Shown here: positions 1 through 8,191 of the stretch, piece after piece
Layout of the letters: the number at the start of each line of letters is the position of its first letter
Position numbering within the stretch: the stretch's first letter is position 1
Assembly: GCA_963709505.1 (NCBI GenBank)
Contig: CAVPXC010000026.1
Coordinates: 86,848 to 150,847, forward strand
From: CAVPXC01 sp963709505
Lineage (GTDB): Bacteria > Chloroflexota > Anaerolineae > JAAEKA01
Direction of reading: 5' to 3'
Length of the DNA: 64,000 nucleotides
Notes under the pieces: model-generated
Database searches by the model: none
Seen by the model: only the letters and a program-made list of their open reading frames with translations
Told to the model about the DNA's origin: nothing
Translations under genes and position numbers: made by a program

Positions 1-214
1 TGTGCCATGGCAGTCGGGTGAATAGACGTGCCAACAGTATGAATGTCGGGTAACCGCTAGGATGCGGCACCCCTTTCACTAAGGCAGCTGCGATCAGGTC
101 GCCGCCGTCGGCGCTGTCGTGCGCCCAAGTCAACCCGGGCGACGCTGTCCTCAAGTAGATGGCCAGCGCCACGACGAAGACAATAGCAGGTCCGAGCCAG
201 AAACGCTGGCGCAC
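1..214 (-). CDS. DUF2723 family membrane protein, N-terminal fragment (cut by window edge)
   Basis: The reverse strand encodes about 71 residues that run off the left edge. They begin with a membrane segment (GPAIVFVVALAIYL), followed by a stretch reading TWAHDSADGGDLI and then GVPHPSGYPTF. This acidic loop plus G-V-P-H-P-x-G-Y-P signature is characteristic of DUF2723 proteins, which are multi-pass membrane proteins related to GT-C/protein-O-mannosyltransferase enzymes. I start it at a GTG at 214, just past the stop of the upstream gene (222-224), which implies co-transcription with it. The catalytic part is outside the window, so a glycosyl-transfer role is family inference. Confidence 0.75.
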   Translation of the reverse strand, partial: MRQRFWLGPAIVFVVALAIYLRTASPGLTWAHDSADGGDLIAAALVKGVPHPSGYPTFILLARLFTRLPWH

Positions 215-221
215 GAGGCGG

Positions 222-1037
222 CTATTCCCCGGTCGGAGGCAGATAGACCGGCGGCAGTGCCCAGGTGAGTAGACCTGTGCTGGCCCGTTGATCCTGGGCA
301 AAGAGCCAAGCCTGATCCTGAATGACACCGCCCAGCGGGAAGTCGGCAGGGATCGTCAGAGAGATTTGTGCAGTCGCGCTGTCGCCGGGTAATAGGTCGC
401 CGAATTCAACTATCAAACCCTCTTTTGCGAACGTGGCTTTGCCTTGACTGACCACCGGCTTGCCACGCTGCAGTGTTGGATCAAGTGGATTACAGATCAG
501 CACATCGCCAATCCTCTCATTCCCCAGGTTAGTTACCGCCAGGCGGAGTGTGAGGGTTTGACCAGGCACCACGAGCGCTTGATCGCTATTCACCTCGAAC
601 TCCAGTACTTGCGAGCGCACCGGTTCAAAACCAGGCGTGGGCACGGTCCAGCAAACGCCCGGCCCAATGGGAGTAGCGGTGATTCCCAGACGGGTAGGCG
701 TCGCCGAAGCGGTTGGCGTGCCGGCGCCAGGTGTTGCGGTCGGCGTGATGGCGCCAGGTGTTGCGGTCGCTGCACCGGCGCCAGGTGTTTCGGTCGGAGG
801 CTCGGCAGGAACAGGGGTGTCTGTGGGCTCGCTTGTCACTGGGGGCGGGGCGGTTGCAGGGGGCGGAATCGGCGTCAGGGTTGGCACGGTTTGGAGGTCA
901 GGTACTTGCTGCGGCAAGGCCCAGACACTCGGCATTACGGAAAGCACGCCCAGAATGAGTACCCCAGCCACGACCCACGGGAGTATCCGCCGCGGTGAGT
1001 TCCGGCGAGACTCGAGCGATTTGTCTTTTGTCTTCAT
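222..1037 (-). CDS. Secreted DUF11-like surface protein ending in LPPTGE
   Basis: 271 residues. A positively charged N-terminus and a hydrophobic segment (about residues 19-40) form a signal peptide or anchor. Residues 45-130 are a low-complexity Pro/Thr linker with repeated TATPG units, and the second half is an immunoglobulin-like DUF11-type beta domain (VNSDQALVVPGQTLTLRLAVTNLGN). The protein ends exactly in LPPTGE followed by the stop. LPxTG is a sortase sorting motif, but the usual hydrophobic segment and basic tail are absent, so whether it is sorted is open. A GAGGAC Shine-Dalgarno-like sequence precedes the ATG at 1037. It probably belongs to the same envelope locus as the flanking genes; its specific role is unknown. 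Confidence 0.72.
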   Translation of the reverse strand: MKTKDKSLESRRNSPRRILPWVVAGVLILGVLSVMPSVWALPQQVPDLQTVPTLTPIPPPATAPPPVTSEPTDTPVPAEPPTETPGAGAATATPGAITPTATPGAGTPTASATPTRLGITATPIGPGVCWTVPTPGFEPVRSQVLEFEVNSDQALVVPGQTLTLRLAVTNLGNERIGDVLICNPLDPTLQRGKPVVSQGKATFAKEGLIVEFGDLLPGDSATAQISLTIPADFPLGGVIQDQAWLFAQDQRASTGLLTWALPPVYLPPTGE

Positions 1038-1235
1038 GAACAGTCCTCTACGGGTTTTGGTAGCCCGACACGATGGTGGGACCTCACGGATGAGTTCCCA
1101 GGGACTCTGCTAGGCATTATGAAGCTAGCATTTTGCACTGCGCGGCGTCACCGAGACATGCCATGTGCAAATGCACTCGAGATTGTTTCTCCGTGTGGAC
1201 TTGCGGACAGTCAAAGCTGATGCTGTGTTGCAAAC

Positions 1236-3524
1236 TCAAGGCAGCCACCAAGCGTGTTTGCTCTTGTCTGGAACCGAAATCGCCTCAGGGAACACTTCTT
1301 CAGTACCGCGCCGGTGATTGACGCTAAGCGGCATGAAAGTCACGCTCACAGGGACCATAAAGCTGAATTGCTGGCTGTTGTTCTGAAGGTTCGTTTCCTC
1401 GGGCACCGGGTCTACAGTTACAAAGACATTATAGATCCCGGGACCCCGATTGGACCAGGCCACGGATACAGGTGTGGGCAGCGTGACGTTTCGACGGGTC
1501 ACGACTTGACTACCGATCAACGTGCCACCGTTCGTGGGGTCGCCATCCCAGAACTTGACCGTTATCTGTTCCGCCGCCGTACCCACGCCGCCCAGGTTTT
1601 TCAGGTCAGCTTTGAGTACCACCGTAATGGTAGTGCCGGGCGCGACGCGCGGCAGTAGAGCCGGCACGGTCGTCAGGCCGCTTAGCGTTAGATCGGTTGA
1701 AGCCGGCACCACTAGCTGGGCCTCGCGAATGTTATTGCTGTTGCCACACGGCTCAATTATTTGATCGGGCTCATCGACGATCAACCGCACGGTGCGGCTA
1801 CCTGCAATCGCAGTCTGCCAGTCGTAGGTCAACTCCTGCTTGTGACCCATCTCAAAGCGTTTCGCCAGGTTCGATACAGCCCAATTCGTGATCAGCGTCC
1901 CGTCGTCTAGCCTAATAACCGCTTGAAATGGACCGGTGGACGTGTTGCCAAGGTTACGAACGACAGCCTTCAGCCTAACCATGCTCGGATCACCGACAAA
2001 CAGTGGCCCGAAGGGCGTTAGCTGCAGTGAGTACGCCTCCAAGTCCCGATAGTCCCGTTTCAGCGGAGCAACGAAGTTCGCAAAGTCCATTCCCAAAGGC
2101 TTGATGGCGTGCGTCTGGCTGTCATACAGCCCGCTATGGTTTATGCGGCCCTCGAACGCATCCACAGTCAGTGAAAACCAGAACCACTCTTGCAGCAAAC
2201 GATTGCCGTCTTCAGGGTAGCCCAAGTTCGGATCGGCGAGCGCATTGAGAAAGCGATTGAAGCTGTTAAGCATGAAGGTACGAACACGCGGATAGTCGAA
2301 ACCCACGTCGGCCGTCATCAGAATACCGAATTCAGTGTTGATCAATGGTTTGTTTCGTTGGCCATGATCAACCATCCATTGTCGAAAATCGCGTATCTGT
2401 TGAACGATCTGGTCAAGATCGTCGTGATCGTCAACACTAGTGACGATCCGGGCTCGCAAGGGATCATTGTCTTCGAACCGCCCGCCAGGCAAACTGGCGG
2501 TGGAAGGCGCACCAATGGCGTCTACTCGGACCCAAGTGCCGCTGGATGCCGCATTCTTTCTGCCAGTGACTCTTACGTGGACATTGTGCCGGTCTTGCAT
2601 GAGAATTCCCCCGTCCGGTAGATTCGTATAATGGCGGGAGATCGTGCCTGGAGTGGCAGCATAAAGATCGATTTCAGTCACTGGTGTAGCGGAGGCATCC
2701 AGAAAAATCTCGGCGATGCCACCGCTGGGTCCCGTGCGCAAATAGAGCGTCACTTCGGTTCCGTGAAACGCAAACCAAGCTTTCGCACCCGTCGTACGAC
2801 TCTCATGGACTGTCCCGCCGCTTGCTCCGGCATCAGTAGCCATCATCCAATCGGTGCCGTAATGCACCGTGTAACCGACCGCATTGGGGATGCCAGGAGG
2901 TATCTCGAAACCCCATTGATAGTGCATCTCATTCGCTATATAGGTGTGGATATTCCAGATGTCAACAGGGAGGTCTGTGCCGTAGAGGCTGCGATAGGTG
3001 TTCCAGACTCTTTCCAGCCACGCGAGACGCAGGCGAGACACCTGCACAATGCCGCTGGTGATAAACTTTGCCGTGGGATCGATTGCGACAATGTTTGTGT
3101 AGACATTGTTGAAGTGCCGAGCATACGCTTCAGGTGAAACATTGTCCTGCCAAAGGACGTCAGCCTCATTACCAATGATCCAGTTAGCCCCCGGATTTGC
3201 TTGGACGATCTGGCGTAAGGTCTCACCGTTGGGGGAGTACCCGTCCTCCCAGACGCAAATCAACTGGTAATAGCGCATACCGGCCGGCTGCGATGGGTTT
3301 GCATTCGTTTGCCAATGTAGGTATCTGCCAGCCGACAAGGGTGTGACGTTGTAGGAATCGATTGACTGATCCGTAAAGACAGTGACGCCAAAACGATCCG
3401 TAGGCGATGGATACAGACAGTTGGAGTCTTCAGGGCCAGCAGGCTGTGCATGCAGGGTTGTAGGCCATAGAAGGGTAGGCAAAACGACAATCAAAATCAA
3501 AAACAAACTCTTGAGTTTAGTCAT
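1236..3524 (-). CDS. Secreted glycosidase-like TIM-barrel protein with inserted beta domain and CARDB repeats
   Basis: About 762 residues. The ATG at 3524 is preferred over an upstream TTG because GGAGG (about 3532-3538) precedes it and the protein then starts with a clean signal peptide (residues 1-27, cleavage near HAQ). The fold resembles clan GH-A hydrolases: IGNEADVLWQDN carries the putative acid/base Glu (about residue 120) and INTEFG the putative nucleophile Glu (about 398). About residues 213-360 are a beta-sandwich-like insertion that is absent from the neighbouring paralog. From about residue 505 there are two CARDB-type adhesion/IgG-like modules (VVRNLGNTSTG; ADLKNLGGVGT). It probably acts on extracellular or cell-wall polysaccharide; substrate unknown. 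Coding is intact over its whole length. Confidence 0.75.
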   Translation of the reverse strand: MTKLKSLFLILIVVLPTLLWPTTLHAQPAGPEDSNCLYPSPTDRFGVTVFTDQSIDSYNVTPLSAGRYLHWQTNANPSQPAGMRYYQLICVWEDGYSPNGETLRQIVQANPGANWIIGNEADVLWQDNVSPEAYARHFNNVYTNIVAIDPTAKFITSGIVQVSRLRLAWLERVWNTYRSLYGTDLPVDIWNIHTYIANEMHYQWGFEIPPGIPNAVGYTVHYGTDWMMATDAGASGGTVHESRTTGAKAWFAFHGTEVTLYLRTGPSGGIAEIFLDASATPVTEIDLYAATPGTISRHYTNLPDGGILMQDRHNVHVRVTGRKNAASSGTWVRVDAIGAPSTASLPGGRFEDNDPLRARIVTSVDDHDDLDQIVQQIRDFRQWMVDHGQRNKPLINTEFGILMTADVGFDYPRVRTFMLNSFNRFLNALADPNLGYPEDGNRLLQEWFWFSLTVDAFEGRINHSGLYDSQTHAIKPLGMDFANFVAPLKRDYRDLEAYSLQLTPFGPLFVGDPSMVRLKAVVRNLGNTSTGPFQAVIRLDDGTLITNWAVSNLAKRFEMGHKQELTYDWQTAIAGSRTVRLIVDEPDQIIEPCGNSNNIREAQLVVPASTDLTLSGLTTVPALLPRVAPGTTITVVLKADLKNLGGVGTAAEQITVKFWDGDPTNGGTLIGSQVVTRRNVTLPTPVSVAWSNRGPGIYNVFVTVDPVPEETNLQNNSQQFSFMVPVSVTFMPLSVNHRRGTEEVFPEAISVPDKSKHAWWLP

Positions 3525-3545
3525 AGCACGGTCCTCCAAAGGTAA

Positions 3546-3573
3546 ATACTAATCGGTCTCAATCAGGTGACAA
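3546..3573 (-). promoter_or_regulatory. Candidate sigma-70 promoter for the 1236-3524 gene
   Basis: On the minus strand, TTGTCA (3573-3568) is followed after 16 bp by TAGTAT (3551-3546). This lies about 22 bp upstream of the chosen ATG at 3524, leaving room for the GGAGG ribosome-binding site. It separates this gene from the ATGA-linked operon upstream. Confidence 0.5.
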
Positions 3574-3585
3574 AGGCGTGCTTTG

Positions 3586-4905
3586 TCATGGCGAAGCATC
3601 AAGGCGATCCACATACTCTGCAAAGGCCTGGCCCAGAGGAGTCAATTCACCAGTCGTGGGATCCACGAGATTGCCAGTTGGATACATGGTATCGCTCAAG
3701 CTGTACCAAAGAAGTCGTTGCACCAGTCGATTGTCGTCGGCAGGATAGCCGATCTCAGCATCACGTGCGTTCAGCAGCAGGTCAAAACTTCGTCGCATGT
3801 AGTCTGCAACCGTCTCGGGCGGGAAGCCGTATTCCTTGGGCATGAGAATGCCATATTCTGTGATGATCAGCGGCTTGTCGCGCTGCCCATGGCGAACCAT
3901 CCAACGGCGAAAATCGATTAGCTGTTGGCGCAGGAGATCCAGGTCGTCGTGGTCTTCAATTTCCCACAACATACCTTGCTGAACGTCGTCAAACCCCGGG
4001 GGGATCGACGCACCCCAGGAGTCTCGCTCTTCCCGCAGGATGAAGGCATGAACATTCCACACATCCACGGGTAAGGGCTCGCCGTACTGCTTCTCATAGG
4101 CCGCAAGAACCCTATCCAAGTAGTCGAGGCGCAAGGGTGTGACCTGAGAGACACCCCCAATGGCCACTTGTGCACTGGGGTCAAGGGTCTTGATAAACAC
4201 AACCAGTTCGTGATAGTGACGAGCGTAGTCTTCGGGCGACGTGTTATCCTGCCACGGGACATCCGGTTCGTTGCCGATCAACCAAAGAGAACCGGGATTG
4301 GCCGCCAACGCTGCGGCGATCTCAGCGCGGTCGGGCAAGAAACCGGTTTCGTCCACGCGGACCATCTGGACAAACTCCAAACCATCCGACAATACCGGCT
4401 TGGCCTGGACTTGCCAATCGAGATACCAGCCCATGCCTAGGCGTTGAGCTAACTCCTTACTGAATTGGAATTTCGTGACGTAGAGCGGCACACCAACGCC
4501 AAGACGGCGACGCAGATCGTCGGGTTCCTCCACCGGTTCAGTAGATGGCTTCACCGGCGGCACCGAGATCGACTCAAGAGCAGGGCTGCTGGCTACTGCA
4601 GACGACTCTGACAATACAAGCGTACTCGTCAGCGACGCAGAAACAGTGACTGGATTCGTGACTTCCGCATCCGGAACCGCCGTTGGGATGAGCGGATCGG
4701 CCGTGGCCAGGGACTTGATACTCTGAGTCGGCGATACGGATGCCGCAGCGGCCATGTCTGAAGCACCAAGGGTCGAAACAGCCGGTACAGATTCCGGTCG
4801 TTCGGGGATTGGCGATGGGCTGCAAGCTGACAAAAGCACGATTGCAGCCAAGATAGCCAAGCCGAGGTGGGTTAAGCCAAGGAATTGACGCATTGAGAAA
4901 ATCAT
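3586..4905 (-). CDS. Glycosidase-like lipoprotein (TIM barrel), paralog of the downstream gene
   Basis: About 439 residues starting at the ATG at 4905, which overlaps the TGA of the upstream glycosyltransferase in an ATGA arrangement. A hydrophobic N-terminus ends in a lipobox (LLSAC, Cys about residue 28), followed by a Ser/Thr/Val-rich linker to about residue 130 and a GH-A-like barrel. IGNEPDVPWQDN contains the putative acid/base Glu (about 213) and IITEYGILM the putative nucleophile Glu (about 350). The barrel matches the protein at 1236-3524 in order and motifs but lacks the inserted beta domain and CARDB tail. It is probably an outer-surface hydrolase or polysaccharide-trimming enzyme linked to the glycosyltransferase it overlaps. 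The activity is not proven by the sequence. Confidence 0.75.
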   Translation of the reverse strand: MIFSMRQFLGLTHLGLAILAAIVLLSACSPSPIPERPESVPAVSTLGASDMAAAASVSPTQSIKSLATADPLIPTAVPDAEVTNPVTVSASLTSTLVLSESSAVASSPALESISVPPVKPSTEPVEEPDDLRRRLGVGVPLYVTKFQFSKELAQRLGMGWYLDWQVQAKPVLSDGLEFVQMVRVDETGFLPDRAEIAAALAANPGSLWLIGNEPDVPWQDNTSPEDYARHYHELVVFIKTLDPSAQVAIGGVSQVTPLRLDYLDRVLAAYEKQYGEPLPVDVWNVHAFILREERDSWGASIPPGFDDVQQGMLWEIEDHDDLDLLRQQLIDFRRWMVRHGQRDKPLIITEYGILMPKEYGFPPETVADYMRRSFDLLLNARDAEIGYPADDNRLVQRLLWYSLSDTMYPTGNLVDPTTGELTPLGQAFAEYVDRLDASP

Positions 4906-5963
4906 TCGTCGGAATCGCGCTGAGATTGCTCTGGGTGGCCACGCATACCGGCGAGCAAACCTCCGAGGATTCCAACTGCAAAGGCCACCGAACGTAGCCA
5001 TAAGCCCCAAGGGGAGACTAGCGCCACCGCGCGATCGCGTTTGGCGGCAAATCGGATGAACGACAGCGTTATCAGCATAAACGGGCTTGCCAGAGCCAGC
5101 CAGGCAGCCGATCGACGTACCAGCGCAAAGAATAATCCAAGCGGCACAAGCGGCGCAAGCAGGATTTCGAGCTTCAGGATCTGGGGCGTGTATGTATCCT
5201 TCAGGGCTTTGCCTGGGTGGCGTCGATAGACCAAAGTACGCCAGAAACCTCGTCCCAACTTGGTGCGAGCGTAGTCCAACCAGGAGTTGGCGTGTCGGTG
5301 ATAGACCTGGGCCTCCGGCACGAAGTGCATGCGATGCCCTGATTCGCTCAATCGATACGAGAACTCGACATCTTCGTTGTTCGCTTTGTGGAAGCTTGGG
5401 TCGAAGCCACCCGCGGCCAGAAAGACATCCCGACGGAACGCTGCTGAATAGGTCGCTACCACATCGATCGCCGGTGTACGGATCATGCGCCGGTAGCGGT
5501 CATCAAACTCCAGCTGGGCAAAGCGGGCAGCCAACGTCGTTTGATCGGACAAATAGGTGCCCATCAGTCCAGCCGGTCGCTCAGGGGCGTCAAATCCTTT
5601 CAGCAAAGCCTCGATCCATCCTGGGGTCGCACGGCAATCGGCATCAGTGAACAGGAGCAAAGGCGCCCTGGAGGCTTCCGCTCCTGCATTGCGTGCGGCT
5701 GCAGGTCCTGCGTGAGCCTGCCGTACCAGGCTCACGCAGGACTGAGGATGATCGGCTACCCAGACATTCACAACGCCAACCGTGTGATCGGTGGAGCCAT
5801 CGTCTACAACAATGATCTCGTAGCATTCGGGCGCTACCGTCTGGTTCACTAACGAATTCAAACAAGTCTCTATCACCTGTGCGCCGTTATATACCGGCAC
5901 GATTATGGAACAAGCCCGGCACGTTTCCACCGAGGCGGCAAGCCGTCTACGGTCATCACTCAT
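4902..5963 (-). CDS. Family 2 glycosyltransferase, membrane-attached
   Basis: About 353 residues. I start at the ATG at 5963, which overlaps the TGA of the upstream gene (ATGA), rather than at an upstream in-frame ATG at 5987. The GT2 nucleotide-binding fold is clear: SIIVPVYNGAQ, VVDDGSTD, and the DxD-type metal site in LLFTDADC. About residues 140-215 carry the acceptor-side region with NNEDVEFSYR (an ED catalytic-base motif). Two or three hydrophobic segments lie in the C-terminal 90 residues. It transfers a sugar from a nucleotide-sugar donor, most likely onto a lipid carrier or envelope glycan. It is the middle gene of a three-gene, translationally coupled operon. Confidence 0.85.
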   Translation of the reverse strand: MSDDRRRLAASVETCRACSIIVPVYNGAQVIETCLNSLVNQTVAPECYEIIVVDDGSTDHTVGVVNVWVADHPQSCVSLVRQAHAGPAAARNAGAEASRAPLLLFTDADCRATPGWIEALLKGFDAPERPAGLMGTYLSDQTTLAARFAQLEFDDRYRRMIRTPAIDVVATYSAAFRRDVFLAAGGFDPSFHKANNEDVEFSYRLSESGHRMHFVPEAQVYHRHANSWLDYARTKLGRGFWRTLVYRRHPGKALKDTYTPQILKLEILLAPLVPLGLFFALVRRSAAWLALASPFMLITLSFIRFAAKRDRAVALVSPWGLWLRSVAFAVGILGGLLAGMRGHPEQSQRDSDE

Positions 5964-7036
5964 GGATGCAGCGTCCTTAAATGCCAACTCTCCAGGCCAA
6001 GTGCTACGGCGCCTACCACCATCAGCAACACGGGCGCCGCCAGGTAAAGTAGAATGCCGTAAGCAACTCCCTCAGCCGGGGGAACGCCGAATAAGCCCAA
6101 TGACCAGCGACACAACACCTGAAAAACACCAACTTTGCCTGGTGTGGATGGTACAGACACTCCAGCCTGCAACACCACGAGCAAGAAGAAGCTCTGCACC
6201 CAGGACGGCCGCAAACCCAGGGCCAGGAAAACGAGGTAATTCGTATAGACTGACAGAATCAAGATGATCACCGAACTGATTGTTAGCCAGAACATCAAGC
6301 GCGGGGAGCGCAGGGCATCCAGGCCCCGAACGGCTCGCTCTCCACTGCCCAGCAGGGGCGTTCCCCATCGTTCTGGTAGCCTGCGAAGGAGCCACTCAGC
6401 CAGCGCCAGCAAGCGTTGGCGCTGCCACAGCACGACAAAGACGAGCGCTACTACAAGCGTGGTCATGCCTATGATCGGAAAGCGCCGGGCAGCCAACTCC
6501 TGTGGCAAGACGATCAACGGCAGTAGTGCGATGAAGCAAACGGCCAAGAGAACCATATCGAGCAGCTTCTCGGCGGCGATGGTGCCCATCACGAACGATT
6601 TACTGACCTTGCCAGCTTCTCCGACCAGATAGGCACGGGCCAAGTCGCCGCTACGGGGTGCAGGCAGAGCAAGGTTGAGCGAAGCACCTGCCAGCCAGAT
6701 GCGCGTCAACTGGCGTGTGCCTATCGCAGGCGGCGCCGGCGATAGCGCTTGATGCGATCTTTGCGTGAGAAGAAGGCGCCAACGCACTGTCTTTGCCACG
6801 GCTGTGACCAGCACTACTAGCATTGCACCGAGGAGCCAGCCCAAATGTGTGGTGCGCAGTGTGGCTGCAATCTCGCCTTTGTCGATACCGCGCATTGCCA
6901 GTACCAGACTGCCCAGGCTAAGTGCAATGCCCAACCACATCCGGCCGCTGCGCCACAGGGGACGAACGGCACGCACCGGCTGCTGAGCGGAGTCACCGGG
7001 TGGTCGCAGACCGCTACGTCCAGCATCGCTGGTCAT
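5960..7036 (-). CDS. LPG-synthase-TM/UPF0104 family multi-pass membrane protein
   Basis: About 358 residues with at least seven hydrophobic segments. It matches the lysylphosphatidylglycerol synthase TM-region family (also called UPF0104, AglD-like). Visible family features are an early TVRWRLLL loop, the RSGDLARAYLVGEAGKVSKS region near residues 130-150 and a C-terminal SVPSTPGKVGVFQ motif. Family members are linked to flipping or transfer of polyprenyl-linked sugars, consistent with the coupled GT2 gene. The start at 7036 is set by a strong GGAGGTGA about 5 bp upstream. Its TGA overlaps the GT2 ATG. It is the first gene of the operon 7036-3586. Confidence 0.8.
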   Translation of the reverse strand: MTSDAGRSGLRPPGDSAQQPVRAVRPLWRSGRMWLGIALSLGSLVLAMRGIDKGEIAATLRTTHLGWLLGAMLVVLVTAVAKTVRWRLLLTQRSHQALSPAPPAIGTRQLTRIWLAGASLNLALPAPRSGDLARAYLVGEAGKVSKSFVMGTIAAEKLLDMVLLAVCFIALLPLIVLPQELAARRFPIIGMTTLVVALVFVVLWQRQRLLALAEWLLRRLPERWGTPLLGSGERAVRGLDALRSPRLMFWLTISSVIILILSVYTNYLVFLALGLRPSWVQSFFLLVVLQAGVSVPSTPGKVGVFQVLCRWSLGLFGVPPAEGVAYGILLYLAAPVLLMVVGAVALGLESWHLRTLHP

Positions 7037-7262
7037 CCGGTCACCTCCGCACATGATTTTCTGCTGACTCTTGGCTTCTCGGGGAAAACCACAGGCTTCT
7101 GTCGGTCAATCATCAAGACTCGCGAAGCCGGCTGTTGGCGAAGTTACCCGCCGCGGCAGGCTGAGTGGGTTTGGCGGGCTATTCCTTGCCTTCTTGAACC
7201 CGAGATATGCGGGAGGTGATATGCGATTCTCGGATCACATCTCACGTGTCAGGCTCTGTGAA

Positions 7263-8010
7263 CTACTTAACCAGCTGACCAACCACAATCACGCGATGCG
7301 TGTTCGTATAATAGGGCCAGCAAGTCACGAGGGTTACTCGTGCATCGCTGGTGGGTTCGATATATCGAGCGTTAGCCAGACGTTGCTCTTCGCTGGCACC
7401 TACCTCCAAGAGCGGCTTCGTGACCTCTTTGACGACATAGGTGAAGCGTCTGCCCTGCTTATCATAGAGATAGATGAAGTCGCCGACCGCAAGCTTTCCG
7501 GCGCTGATGGCCCGGAAGACCTCGCCTTTCGTGTTGTGGTGGCCCGAAAGCACCACATTGCCTTGTTCGCCTGGCTTGGCACTGTTGATGTGCCGGCCGG
7601 CGGCATTGTCGGCGGTCTCCCATTCGGTAAAGCGCTGATTGCCGCGCTCGACAACCTTCCAGCCCACATCGGCGATCGATGTATCCAGGCTAACCTTGGG
7701 AATGACGATCCGGTTGGGCCGGCCAGTTGCTGGAGGCCCTTCTGCCGGCGCCGTGGGAGACGTCTCTTGCGTCGTACTTCGTGGCGTCTCAATAGATGGC
7801 AACGAGGTCGGCTCAGGCAACACAGTTCCTGGGGCCGGCAGCTCGACCGGTGGCGCAACCACTGTTGCCGAAGCCTCAGGCGGCATGGTTGGCTGGCGTG
7901 TCGCACAGCCGGTCAGCACCACCGCGGAAAACAATGGCTAAGGTCAACGCGGTTAGTACGCGTACTCGCTTCTTCGACCGGCTCATTTGGTCAAGATTGT
8001 CTTGTTTCAC
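7263..8010 (-). CDS. Sortase lipoprotein (one frameshift)
   Basis: The sortase domain (from about the middle of the protein) has the catalytic His in VVLSGHHN, the Cys in LVTCWPY and the Arg in NTHRVIVVGQL, so the catalytic triad is complete. The N-terminal coding switches frame near 7938. Upstream of it, MSRSKKRVRVLTALTLAI supplies the signal-peptide start, which joins SAVVLTGC, a lipobox. I start at a GTG at 8010 because GGAGGG and GAGG lie 7-15 bp upstream; an ATG at 7986 is the alternative. A Pro/Thr linker separates the lipobox from the catalytic domain. It probably cleaves LPxTG-type signals; the DUF11-like protein at 222-1037 ends in LPPTGE. Confidence 0.8.
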
Positions 8011-8191
8011 AAGTACCTCACCCTCCAGAATACGGACTGCAAGAACCCGGTATGGTCTCAACACGACCGTTGACAAGTCATGGGCCACTGCCAATCGAGG
8101 TTGCAGGTTGTCCAATCGGGCTGCCAAGTAGATGATTGTAGCCCAAGGCAAGAGAATTGGCAAGAACGATCTGTTTGGTGACGCCCTCTAT

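Noticed and set aside
7071..8135. 354-codon plus-strand frame
   Set aside because: Antisense to the sortase; no family match, low-complexity Arg/Trp-rich end.
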